This document shows, piece by piece, positions 41,772 to 52,854 of a stretch of 64,000 nt of DNA. This stretch comes from Henningerozyma blattae CBS 6284 (lineage: Eukaryota > Ascomycota > Saccharomycetes > Saccharomycetales > Saccharomycetaceae). The notes below the pieces were generated by a model, which did no database searches, had not been told where the DNA came from, and saw nothing but the letters and a program-made list of their open reading frames with translations. The DNA is taken from NCBI RefSeq assembly GCF_000315915.1, contig NC_020185.1:434001-498000 (forward strand), read 5' to 3'. Every line of letters starts with the position of its first letter. The stretch's first letter is position 1. The position numbers and the translations under genes are program-made.

Positions 41772-41779
41772 AACCCTAA
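41772..41779 (+). promoter_or_regulatory. Tbf1-like site AACCCTAA
   Basis: An exact ARCCCTAA match 201 bp upstream of HNM1. The call is by motif only. Confidence 0.35.
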
Positions 41780-42137
41780 TCTCAAATTACTCATATGCAA
41801 TAGGAATTCTTAAAGCAAAAAAATAAAACAAAATAAAATAAAATAGAAAAACAAATGATTAATCCCGAAGTAAAATGAATCTCAATTATGTTTAATTGAA
41901 TAATTAATGAGGATTTCCTAAAACGAATGAATATCCCAACGGCTTCTTTGACTAAAATGGTGTTGCAACTATAAAATAAGAAGGAGAAGTCGATTTATTT
42001 CAAACTGAAGTCTTTTCCAGTTTTAACGTGTAACTAATTTATGTTGGAGTTTAATTTCCATGAACTTTTCACTGTTAATTTTCAATATTTGAAAATCTAG
42101 CAATTCCAGCATTTTGAAATGTCGCTATTCTCCGAGC

Positions 42138-42146
42138 ATGTGAAAG
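42138..42146 (+). promoter_or_regulatory. UASINO-type element CATGTGAAA (Ino2/Ino4)
   Basis: CATGTGAAA is the nine-base core of the inositol/choline-responsive element, 567 bp upstream of HNM1, a known UASINO-controlled gene. The element works in either orientation. Confidence 0.55.
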
Positions 42147-42583
42147 TTTTATACGAACACGCATTATTGTAACCTATAATAAATACTAGATACAGACATT
42201 TTGATTTATTTAATTCAATCAAATTTTAAGATTAACGTGTATTCTTCAACTAAACGCCGTTATCGTAATAACTTGTGACTTAAATTAATTGGGAAAAAAA
42301 TTTAACTACGTTAAAATACGCGATAACCTCTAATATGATTGAGAAAAAAGCATTTTGAGATTGAAAACGTATGTTAATTAGATAAAATGAATATGTATGC
42401 TATAAAGTGGGAAGTAGAAGAAAATTAATCTTTGTTCTTACTTCTTAGTAAAAAAAGGGGTAAAAGTAGTGTTTGAATGAAGAAAATTATACAAATTATT
42501 GGAGGGAGAAAAAAAGAATACAAAATTATATATAATTAAATTACATATAAAAATGCATTAATAGTGTCTTTTTAGATTCCAAC

Positions 42584-44081
<1,498 letters not shown>

Positions 44082-44651
44082 TGTAATCGATTTCTGGTTG
44101 GTTCTTTACTACCAAATACTGAAAAAGAAGACGCTTGTGAAATAGAACAACCAATCTATACTGTTCTTTAAATATGTTTTTACTATGAAAGTTTTTCAAT
44201 GCCCGAATTCATAAAACTTTTCGGTTATTTTATTTTTTTTTTTTTCTAGGGCTAAAATAAAAATTTCAAACTTAAAGAAGTGAAATTACTTTCTTAAAAT
44301 TACAACTTGGTGTAAGGATGGACAGGGAATCAGAATAGTGACAAAGGTAAGATTACTTCAATGTTTTAATTCAAATGAAATGTTATAGATAGAAGTACCA
44401 TTTGATAATTATACACTAATAAATTAGGACAAAATAATAAAAGTAAACGGCATCTGCTTTTAGGATATTGTACCATGGTTATAATGGCAGCTTATCCTTG
44501 AAGTATATAGCCTTATCTCTTTTTCATCTTGCAACTTATGTGTAATATAAATGAATTCTAAAATCAATCAGTCATCTAACAATTTACAAACTACTCATAC
44601 TCAATTATAAAAATTTTAAAGTTTCAAGAGACAAAATATAAATAACAATAG

Positions 44652-44749
44652 AATACCAATCAGTCCCGAAAGATGGTTAACTAGTAGACAACATCGCCCG
44701 TGGGCTAGTCACTATTTGAATGCCAAAGGCATTTATCATCACCGGTATT
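44652..44749 (-). ncRNA. snR39B: Box C/D snoRNA, snR39B type, free-standing upstream of RPL7
   Basis: On the minus strand, a perfect 6-bp terminal stem AATACC/GGTATT (44744-44749 with 44652-44657) brackets box C GTGATGA (44736-44742) and box D CTGA (44660-44663). The guide CCATCTTTCGGG ends one base before box D. The fifth nucleotide from box D faces the G of CCCGAAAG, which is G805 of 25S rRNA, the known snR39B target. It lies 571 bp upstream of the RPL7 ATG on the same strand, outside the introns, as expected for snR39B. Tbf1-like motifs lie further upstream. Confidence 0.88.
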
Positions 44750-44826
44750 GTTTTGAAACCATATCTTGTTTTATAACCAAGCAATGTACCATGGCAAATA
44801 TAAATTGTGTTCTCACACTCTAGTTT

Positions 44827-44834
44827 TGCCCTAA
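44827..44834. promoter_or_regulatory. Tbf1-like site TGCCCTAA
   Basis: A one-mismatch fit to ARCCCTAA, about 78 bp upstream of the snR39B 5' end. Tbf1 is an established activator of yeast snoRNA genes. Confidence 0.4.
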
Positions 44835-45050
44835 TACTATTGAAATGCTAGTATGGTTATTGTTTTTCAATGTCTGTTATAAGGAATATGTATTATTATT
44901 TCAAGTTAGTTAGCAAATTTCGGTCTCTTTATATAGTCATATTTTCAAAAATGAAAAATTGCTTGAAGCATTTGAAATTTGAGGTATCACGAAATTTGTT
45001 TCAGCCGTACGGAAATCTTGAAGCAAAACAAAATTTTGAAATTTTTCCTA

Positions 45051-45058
45051 TTAGGGCT
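45051..45058 (-). promoter_or_regulatory. Tbf1-like site AGCCCTAA
   Basis: An exact ARCCCTAA match on the minus strand, about 300 bp upstream of snR39B and 141 bp upstream of the Smr-domain gene. It could serve either. Confidence 0.45.
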
Positions 45059-45198
45059 TAACTATAAATATAAACATTGGCATACTTGATGAGTTCATAA
45101 TAACGTATTTAACAGGTACAGATAGAAAATGCAAAGAAATATTTAAGTCATTTTATGTCTTTATTAGAAACCGGAAAATAACTCGAATTATTCTAATA

Positions 45199-45987
45199 AT
45201 GGCCACGGCAGTATTGGATAGAGGTGTTAAACTAGGTTATGAAAATGATCAAACCAGGGATTATAATCATGCTACTGATAGTCAATATGAGAATTTAAGG
45301 AAATTAGCAGACCAAGCTTATAAAAAGAAACAAGAATATTCGAGCTTATCTCAGCAAGCTTATAAAAGTGGTAATAAGTCAGAAGCTCATGAATTATCTT
45401 TGAAAGCTAAAGAACAAGTGGAAATAGCAGAAAAATATAACATGCAAGCTGCTGAATATGTGTTTGTCGAGAACAATGCGGATTCTGATTCAAATGAAAT
45501 TGATTTACATGGTCTGTTTGTTAAAGAAGCACAATTTATCGTAAAGAGGCGGATAATATTTGCTATTAATCACCATGAAGACGAATTAAAAATTATTGTA
45601 GGGAAAGGTTTACATTCTAAAAATGGGGTTGCCAAAATTCGGCCTGCAATTCAAGAATTATGTAATGAGGCAAATTTGGAAGATCATATAGATCAAAAAA
45701 ACTCAGGTGTATTGGTGGTTAATCTAAGGAATGGTAATGTACCGGAACAATGGTATAAAGATGCAAAGGTTAATAATAATAATGTAATTAAACCAAATAA
45801 CAGTTATCAAAATCATGGTCAACAACAACAACAATATTATAACCAACAACAGCAACCACATTATGCTCAACAACAGCAACCACAATATATTCAACAACAA
45901 CCTCAACAGCAAAACTCTTCTCAAGATACAAATCCGATTGCAAGCATTTTATTACTATTGTGTACTTGTCTTTCAAAGAATATGTAA
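45199..45987 (+). CDS. DUF1771-Smr domain protein (YPL199C type)
   Basis: This 262-residue protein has an N-terminal DUF1771 helical region (about 20-95: YENLRKLADQAYKKKQEYSS, HELSLKAKEQVEIAEKYNMQ). A Smr domain follows (about 100-185) with the DLHGL motif (IDLHGLFVKEA) and VGKGLHSKNGVAKIRPAI. It then has a Gln/Tyr/Pro-rich stretch and a short hydrophobic-cysteine tail (ASILLLLCTCLSK) that may be lipid-modified or membrane-associated. It corresponds to S. cerevisiae YPL199C (240 aa), next to RPL7B there too. Family knowledge: Smr domains are nuclease-like and often act on RNA at stalled ribosomes, but the role of this protein is undefined. Confidence 0.9.
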   Translation: MATAVLDRGVKLGYENDQTRDYNHATDSQYENLRKLADQAYKKKQEYSSLSQQAYKSGNKSEAHELSLKAKEQVEIAEKYNMQAAEYVFVENNADSDSNEIDLHGLFVKEAQFIVKRRIIFAINHHEDELKIIVGKGLHSKNGVAKIRPAIQELCNEANLEDHIDQKNSGVLVVNLRNGNVPEQWYKDAKVNNNNVIKPNNSYQNHGQQQQQYYNQQQQPHYAQQQQPQYIQQQPQQQNSSQDTNPIASILLLLCTCLSKNM

Positions 45988-46297
45988 AGCTATCAATAAT
46001 TAAGTTTTGTTACTTAACAAAAAAAAAAATAAAAATGAATTTGATAATAATAGTAAATTATATTCCTCTATGAATATTTGATATTATAACTGCTATGTCT
46101 ATATGCAAATATATAGCATGTATGCGTGTTGTATATGCGTGTATGTGTGGATAGCCTATTTTGCTACATGATTTTTATCATTACCATGAGCATATAATAT
46201 TTAACTTTCCGACGATCGATATCCAGCGTATTTTAACTTTGTATTTCTGCTGTTTTTTTTGTATTCTTCTATTAAATTTTGTATAATAATAACTTTT
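45988..46297. other. Convergent 3' region, Smr-domain gene / MPS2
   Basis: Holds TATATAG and a TATGCGTGTATGTGTG-like stretch around 46110-46150, typical 3'-end efficiency elements for both genes. Confidence 0.55.
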
Positions 46298-47344
46298 TTA
46301 ATCTATTATTCCGATTAATCTATCGTAAGCTAATTTTGAAGAATTGTCTTCAAACATTTCACTATCACGTACCTTCTCCTTTATAAATAAATAATTGAAT
46401 AATCTTTTAATTGGGGAACTATCCACTTCAATGTGATTTATAATACTTTCATTTTCAACATTACCAGATAATGACAAACAATTTAGAAATTTGTAGAAAC
46501 AAATCAATAAAATTAATATAGTAATTGGTAATATGTAATTTAAAAAATTCTCCTGTGAGAGATAATAACCAAAGAAATCTTTACAAGAAAAACAAATATC
46601 ATTAAAATTCCTTTGCTGTTGTAGTTTAGAAAGTGATGGTAAAGTTTGGGATTTCAGACGCGACTTATTGTTTTTTTTAGCTTTTTCAATCAATACGTTT
46701 TGCTCTTGTAATATTTTTTTCAATTCTAATAATAAGAAATCTTTTTCTTCATTATCTACTTCAGAGTGTAATTGATTGAATTTCGAATGAGTATTATTTT
46801 TATAGTATTTCAATTCATTTTCCAAATAAGTATATTTCCCTTCTAATTCAATTAAGGAATCTTTCAACTGCCTAATCATATGATTTTTTTCTTCAATTTC
46901 TAAAATTAAGGAATTATTTTCATATTGTAAAGTCTTGAGGTTTTTAGACTCTACAGATTTTGGTAAACTTGGAGAGTAAGGCTTCCCCAATCTAATTGGA
47001 GAAACAGTTGGCATGGGTATCGTATCTACTATGGTGAAATATGATGGATACAAATCGATTAGTTGAGATTGTAAATCAATACCCGTAATGTTCATAATTG
47101 TACGAATCATACTATTTTTCAGTATTTTGAAATATTGTTGTTCTTTGATAAAACCTTGCAATTTCATATCACTTGATGGATCCAGTATATCCCTCTTTGG
47201 AATGCCAGTATCTCTAGTAATTTTGTCATTTAAGAGAGAAAGAAACTGCGGTAATTCAGAAGCATAAATAAAGTCTTTATTATCGGAGTCAACTTGCAAC
47301 CATACCTGATCAAATAACTCAGTGAACGAAGCAATTTGGTCCAT
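46298..47344 (-). CDS. MPS2: Spindle pole body membrane anchor Mps2
   Basis: This 348-residue protein has an N-terminal globular part (DQVWLQVDSDNKDFIYASEL...), a coiled coil at about 134-225 and one membrane segment at about 269-289 (NYILPITILILLICFYKFLN). It ends AYDRLIGIID, like the AYSRVFGI end of S. cerevisiae Mps2 (YGL075C, 387 aa). Its duplicate Csm4 (YPL200W, 156 aa) lacks this long coiled coil, so Mps2 is preferred. Family knowledge: Mps2 with Bbp1 and Mps3 inserts the new spindle pole body into the nuclear envelope. It lies between the YPL199C-type gene and HSF1, as expected. A strong G1/S motif pair is found upstream. Confidence 0.9.
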   Translation of the reverse strand: MDQIASFTELFDQVWLQVDSDNKDFIYASELPQFLSLLNDKITRDTGIPKRDILDPSSDMKLQGFIKEQQYFKILKNSMIRTIMNITGIDLQSQLIDLYPSYFTIVDTIPMPTVSPIRLGKPYSPSLPKSVESKNLKTLQYENNSLILEIEEKNHMIRQLKDSLIELEGKYTYLENELKYYKNNTHSKFNQLHSEVDNEEKDFLLLELKKILQEQNVLIEKAKKNNKSRLKSQTLPSLSKLQQQRNFNDICFSCKDFFGYYLSQENFLNYILPITILILLICFYKFLNCLSLSGNVENESIINHIEVDSSPIKRLFNYLFIKEKVRDSEMFEDNSSKLAYDRLIGIID

Positions 47345-48333
47345 TTTTATTTTCTCTCAACAAATAAAAAATAAAATAAATTAAATTAAATTAAATTATC
47401 CTAATTGTGCTTATCACAAGCAAGTTCACTTTACCACTTATTATAAAGATACATATCAGATCTCTTAATATGATGAGTTAGTTATTTTTAAGATAATTTC
47501 AGTCTATGATTTTTCGGGATTCGCGAAACGCGTTAAATTTGGTAAAACTAAAAACAAACAAGAATGGAAATTGAAAAATTGATAACAAATAAAAAAATAA
47601 GGTTAATGACGTATGTCAAGAAAGGGTTTCAGCTAACAAGTATTATAAAATTGATATTAACTTTCAAAAGAAAAAAAAAAGGCAGAGAGATGTATATGGA
47701 TTGTAAAAGAATGTTGATAATTTATATTTAAGGGTTTTATTGTGTAGCAGGTGTATGAAGCAGTTATGTTCCAGTGTTCCTGGGGAATACTCTCCTTATC
47801 ACCAACAACTTATATTCAATTTAAATAGTTTGATCCTTATACTAATCTCCTCTTGGCTGTTTACAATCAGTTGCTATTTTTATCCCTAAAATGTAATCAG
47901 AGCATGGATTTCTTCATATTTAGCACTCTTAAAGTGTTATGATAAATGATGAGCCGTACGGAGTGACAAAAAATTCCGAAAATTTTGGGATTAGAATGGG
48001 AATACTCAAAAAACCAAACTACAGCAAAATGATATCATTATATACAATTGAAGATAATTCAAGGTACATTTAAGAAGTGTTTGGAATTAAAAGGAATTTA
48101 TATTTCGTGATCAGCTTTTATATAAATAAGAAAACAAAGAACAATTCAACGGTTTTCGAAATATTCTGGATTCATCGTTCTTATTGATATCAACATAGAA
48201 AATAAAAAAATAATAACAGTCTTCTTAGAATCCGAAATTATATAATCATTTTTTGGAACTATTGTTACAATTTTAATCATTCAAAGAAACATACACTGGG
48301 ACTCAAACAACAATTTTATACACATAATAAACG
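47345..48333. other. Divergent promoter MPS2 / HSF1
   Basis: About 990 bp. It holds TTCGCGAA and ACGCGT together at 47520-47533, near MPS2. I saw no canonical array of nGAAn heat-shock units near HSF1. Confidence 0.6.
47520..47533. promoter_or_regulatory. Overlapping TTCGCGAA and ACGCGT (MBF/SBF sites)
   Basis: A perfect MCB (ACGCGT, 47528-47533) abuts TTCGCGAA, which contains two opposed CGCGAA halves. It is 176 bp upstream of MPS2, a gene acting in spindle pole body duplication at G1/S, so cell-cycle control is plausible. Confidence 0.55.
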
Positions 48334-50347
48334 ATGTATGGAACTGATAAGACTAATCCTGACCAAGGTCTGGATGATTCAATATTTAATGAAATTTTGA
48401 ACCCAACCCAAATATTCGACGATGACCCATTACTTGCTACAAATGATATTAATATAGATACAAATGGTACTGCTACTGATAACAATAATGAAACTGCTGA
48501 TAATAATAACGAAAAAAATAAACCTGAATAGCATTGATAACAATAATGAGATTGGTTTAATAGAGCCCAATAGTAATTCAACTTCTAATTCTACATCAAA
48601 TACAGATTTAACAATAAATCCAAACAATCAGTTAATTCGTATAGATGGTACTGTTTACAATGATGTAGGTACTGATCTTATTACTAGAGGGTCTTCTGAT
48701 TTAATGTTGAGTGGTGGTCATAATAATAATAGTAGTAGTAGTAGTAATAACAATGGTAACAGTAACAATAATACTAATATGAATAGCATTTTATCGTTTG
48801 GTAATGGTAACGAGATGAGTGCTATCTCTACAGATAATGGTGCAACTACAAAATTCTATATAAACCCAAACATTAATAATAATTTGAATGGTAAACCTGG
48901 AAATTCTGGTGGAACTAAAAAGCGTGTTCTTGCTAAGACAAGGCCTGCATTTGTCAATAAATTATGGAATATGCTTAATGATCCAATTAACCAAGATATG
49001 ATAAGATGGAGTGATGATGGGAAAAGCTTTCTTGTTGTTAATAGAGAAAAATTTGTCCATCATGTGTTACCCAATTATTTCAAACATAGTAATTTTGCAT
49101 CATTCGTTAGGCAATTAAATATGTATGGCTGGCATAAAGTTCAAGATATTCGTAGTGGGTCAATGAATATGGCAAATAATAATGATGAAAAATGGCAATT
49201 TGAAAATCAAAATTTCATAAGAGGAAGAGAAGATTTATTGGAAAATATTATAAGACAAAAATCTGCATCCAACAATAATAATAATTCAAATTCAAATTCA
49301 AATGTAAATTCTCATGGGAATGGGAATGGGAATGGGAATAATAATGCCAATGCTTCATCCAATACAAATCAGGATTCAGAATCGAACGATAAAGCTATTC
49401 AACACTATAATGAAGAAAACCAATCCATTAAAGAACGTATAAATAATGTTTTAAATGAATTGGAACAATTAAGGTATAATCAAATAAATATTTCCAATGA
49501 TCTTTTAAGAATTCGAAAAGATAATGAATTATTATGGAAGGAAAATATGATGGCAAGAGAAAGACATAGGTCACAACAACGTGCTATTGAAAAGATACTA
49601 CGGTTCCTAAGTTCAATGATGCCACAGATGAATACTAAGTTATTACTTGATGCCCCTGCACAACAACAACAGCAAGCGCCACAACAAGTCCCACCACAAC
49701 AAGTCCCACAACAAGTCCCACCACAAGCTCCTTCACAAGACCATTCTTCTGTTCCATTGAATAATAACAAGAGAACACATGACATGATGGACCATTTTGA
49801 TAACTTAGAAAGTATATTTAGTCCCTCCGAGTTACCAAGTGACCTCAACACCCCTCCTGACTCAACATTGGGTCTCAACACAATAAATGACACAGGCAAT
49901 AATTTCAAACGTCCAAGGTACCTGTTAAAGAACGCTGAAGAATCGCCAGAATCACACACAACTTATAACGACAATTTGGGTCTCAATACAGATCAGTTGT
50001 GGAACACAGGTCGTATCTCTGAAATTCATGACGACTCCAACACTTCTATTGAACCTCATGTCACACCTCATTCTCAACCTTCCCAAGGTGTAGTGACTTC
50101 GCAGCCAATAGTGGATTATCCATTAACTAATCAAACCTCTACTACTCTAGCTGAGTTAGAACATAACATCCAACAACAAGATGATCGTATTCATCAACTA
50201 GAAGAGCTAGTCTCAAATATCGATGGCTCTGACTCCGGAATGTTCGATCTTCAAGCATACCTTGGTAGTGGTAACTCGCCATTACCCCCCACACCAACTC
50301 TATCTGGCCCAGTTGTCAACCCGTCTAGTCCTACTAATCCTCATTAA
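48334..50347 (+). CDS. HSF1: Heat shock transcription factor Hsf1, one frame break near the 5' end
   Basis: Frame 1 from the ATG at 48334 encodes 65 residues, including LDDSIFNEILNPTQIFDDDP, which resembles the Hsf1 N-terminal region, and stops at 48529. The rest lies in the +1 frame and is open to 50347. It has the winged-helix HSF DNA-binding domain (about 48941-49265: RPAFVNKLWNMLNDPINQDM, HSNFASFVRQLNMYGWHKVQ, FIRGREDLLENIIRQK), a trimerisation coiled coil (about 49420-49620), a PQQVP repeat, and the CE2-like element RYLLKN at 49915-49932. Dropping one base of the A7 run at 48512-48518 would give about 670 residues, against 833 in S. cerevisiae (YGL073W). Hsf1 is the essential trimeric activator of chaperone genes. 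Confidence 0.93.
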
Positions 50348-51128
50348 ACCTGGCTATGTTTTCTCCTCAACATCTGGGACATTTCTATCTAAAATCCAGA
50401 GTATAACTCTTCATTATTTACCTTTTTTTATTTTTAAAATAAGAAATACTGATGTTTCAAAGACTAGCATTTGTGTCATTAATAATGTTGCCACTCAAAT
50501 GTTGAAATGTTTTAACCTACGTAATTATTCAGAGGGACAAAAAATATTTATTAGTTTATCAGAAAAAAACTGTTTAATTTTTATTATTCTTATACTTCTT
50601 ATTTTTTTTTTATTTTTTAATTTTTTTATTTTTACTTTTTTTACATTTTTTATTTTTTTTTCTACTTAGTGACACTTTGTTACTATTTTAATCCCCTGTT
50701 TTTACTTGATCTGCGAAAAGCACACCACCGCACAATGAGGTACAATGTAAAATAAATAATATATGGGGAAAAGCTTGTTTTTGTATATTGAATTTGCAAA
50801 TAGCGGGGTTGTTGTATTGTTTATAAATTATTAATATGATTTCTCTTTTCTCTAATAAGTGGATTTATTTATAGTTTTATTTTTATTTTATATATTTCTT
50901 TTATTTGTATTTTTTGATATTTTAATATTTAAAATTCAATATTTGATGATTTATTACATTACCTGTTTTTCATTTTATTTGTTGAATTTTTCTAATAATA
51001 AATTATATATACTTAAGTAACACAATATCTATATTATTATATCGATCAACCTAATTTAATATACTATTATACAAGAATACCACCGTTTAAAAAAAAAGAA
51101 AAAAAAATAGTCAAAAGAAAGAAAAAAT
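50348..51128. other. Gene-free interval HSF1 to YIG1
   Basis: T-rich HSF1 3' region (long T runs at 50600-50665), then a very AT-rich YIG1 promoter ending in an A-rich leader. No recognised motif. Confidence 0.55.
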
Positions 51129-52439
51129 ATGGGGATTCCAGTAGATATCTATGATAACTCTATTGAAATATTGAAAAAGAACAAGAAAATCCTATCTTCA
51201 GTTACTGAAACCATTCAAGAAGGATTACGCCACACGTTAATAGATTCGTTATCATCATCTATTGAAAGAATACAAAGAAATGATCAGAGAAATATATCTT
51301 TACAATCCAATAATGGTTATAATAATGAAATCCCTTCTAATGGTATTCCCTTCCGATGGACTTTGACAAGGTCTAATAATATTTTATTGAATTCTGGTGA
51401 TATGCAAGGGCTAAAGGCTATTAACTCCAAGAATGGTCCTTATTGGATCATTCATTCTACTCATAAAATCATCATCTATGATTACCTTAATAATAAATTG
51501 ATTCAAGTGTCATCCTTAGAAAATGGCTTATATTTAGGTCCATGGAATAATCCAATCACTTGTATCGATTGTAATGTCATTGATAATGATTCAATCTTAA
51601 ATATTTTAGTGGGTCAAGAATCTGGCAGATTGTTTTTATTGAAATATAATTTATCAAGTGATATGATTATTGATCAAACCGTATTGGCTGTCGGTAGAAG
51701 AAACCAGCCTGAATCCAATATTTTAGATTGTTCCACCATGTTATTGCCAGATTATTGTATTGCATTTTCCAATTTAGATGGATTAGTATTTTATGAGTTG
51801 AATAGAGATACACCAGCTATCTTAAGACATCGTTGGAATATTTTTGCAGATTCTGATCATTTACAAAACTCAAGTTTGAATTCTTCAAGTATCTTAGGCT
51901 TGAATGGTTGTATTATTGATTTTCCCAAGCTATTATTATTCGATTCCACAAATATTTGGTATTTCCATGATATATTGGATGATTCTTCTTCCTCTTCATC
52001 GATAAATAATATTCCATTGCCATTGACTTTGAAACCAGGTGAAATCATTACAAAAATCAATCCCGTTCTCAACAGCGATTCATTGATCTTGGAAACCACT
52101 CAACGAATCTTGGAAGTCAACACAAACTCTGCCAATCCATCATCCCCCACCATGTCAAATAACAACGTCTTTTACAGATCTCCTGGCACTTGTCATGTCA
52201 CAGGTGATTTGGATTATATATTCGCCTGTGAAGAACATCTATACGGCACTGCATTAAGTATTTACACGAATAATTTGTCTTCAAACGAATGGTCTTTCTT
52301 AGGATGCTGCGATTTGAAAGCAAGTTTCGGAGTAAGCCATATCAAGGGCATTTATCGTTCAAGTAATAACACGTTAATTGTATTAGTCGAAGGTTCAACA
52401 GGTGAATATTGCCTACAGACTTTACACATCGTTTACTAG
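51129..52439 (+). CDS. YIG1: Yig1-like protein (glycerol-3-phosphatase interactor)
   Basis: This 436-residue protein shares with S. cerevisiae Yig1 (YPL201C, 461 aa) the start MGIPVDIYD (MGIPMQIYQ there), the central ITCIDCNVIDND...LVGQESGRLF pattern, and the C-terminal YIFACEEHLYGTALSIYTNN followed by WSFLG and FGVSHIKGIY. The fold looks like a WD40-type propeller, but no repeat signature is clear. Family knowledge: Yig1 interacts with the glycerol-1-phosphatases and overproduction affects anaerobic glycerol production; its mechanism is unknown. Order MPS2-HSF1-YIG1-AFT1-TPK2 merges the YGL and YPL tracks. Confidence 0.85.
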   Translation: MGIPVDIYDNSIEILKKNKKILSSVTETIQEGLRHTLIDSLSSSIERIQRNDQRNISLQSNNGYNNEIPSNGIPFRWTLTRSNNILLNSGDMQGLKAINSKNGPYWIIHSTHKIIIYDYLNNKLIQVSSLENGLYLGPWNNPITCIDCNVIDNDSILNILVGQESGRLFLLKYNLSSDMIIDQTVLAVGRRNQPESNILDCSTMLLPDYCIAFSNLDGLVFYELNRDTPAILRHRWNIFADSDHLQNSSLNSSSILGLNGCIIDFPKLLLFDSTNIWYFHDILDDSSSSSSINNIPLPLTLKPGEIITKINPVLNSDSLILETTQRILEVNTNSANPSSPTMSNNNVFYRSPGTCHVTGDLDYIFACEEHLYGTALSIYTNNLSSNEWSFLGCCDLKASFGVSHIKGIYRSSNNTLIVLVEGSTGEYCLQTLHIVY

Positions 52440-52567
52440 GTTTTGCTGTTTCCGATAATTGCTTCACCCTCGGCTTCTTAGGTTTCCCCCTTCTTCCCCC
52501 ATTTCTTTACTTCAAATTAATGTTTTTTCCTTGCATTTTAATATTCTAGTTTACGCTTTGTTTTTAT

Positions 52568-52592
52568 GTTTCTATGTTTCTATGTTTCTATG
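52568..52592. repeat. Short tandem repeat TTTCTATG
   Basis: About three tandem copies of the octamer in the YIG1 3' region. Confidence 0.75.
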
Positions 52593-52846
52593 TGTGTGTT
52601 TTTTTTCATGTCCTGTACTTAAATTGTTTCTTTTTTCTTCATTGTTTACTCATGTTTATTTATTCCAACCTTTATTATTTCTATTAATATTCATATTCCC
52701 ATATCCATTATTAATCTCATTATTGATTTACTTTTGTTTTCCTTTTTCTCTCAATCTATATCTGCCTGTATCTATTGTATTTCTCTATGCTTATGCTGAT
52801 GCCTGTTAATATACTCTTTTTAATACTCTGCGTATTCCCATTACAT

Positions 52847-52854
52847 AACCCTAA
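52847..52854 (+). promoter_or_regulatory. Tbf1-like site AACCCTAA
   Basis: An exact ARCCCTAA match about 1.06 kb upstream of the AFT1 ATG, followed about 100 bp later by a CACGTG. The call is by motif only. Confidence 0.35.

Larger units (their letters stand above)
41572..42583. other. HNM1 promoter / RPL7 3' region
   Basis: About 1 kb between two leftward genes, so most of it serves HNM1. It holds a perfect Tbf1-like AACCCTAA at 41772-41779 and a UASINO core at 42138-42146. Confidence 0.6.
44082..45198. other. Interval between RPL7 and the Smr-domain gene
   Basis: This 1.1-kb divergent region holds the RPL7 promoter (poly-T near 44245 with a TAGGGCT core, and a weak Rap1-like stretch near 44320), the snR39B gene, and two Tbf1-like sites that probably serve snR39B. 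A 63-codon frame at 44870-45061 looks like chance. Confidence 0.6.

Noticed and set aside
44870..45061. 63-codon frame downstream of snR39B
   Set aside because: No similarity or codon pattern of note; overlaps a Tbf1-like promoter site.
46298..47344. Calling this gene CSM4
   Set aside because: Csm4 is much shorter and lacks the long coiled coil; length and C-terminal residues fit Mps2.
48464..48540. HSF1 starting at 48464 in the downstream frame
   Set aside because: That stretch translates to a hydrophobic Leu/Ile/Lys run unlike Hsf1, while the upstream frame from 48334 carries the conserved N-terminal segment.
52459..52809. 116-codon frame downstream of YIG1
   Set aside because: The residue content (Phe, Leu, Ser, Tyr) reflects T/C-rich DNA with a short tandem repeat, and there is no homologue that I recognise.
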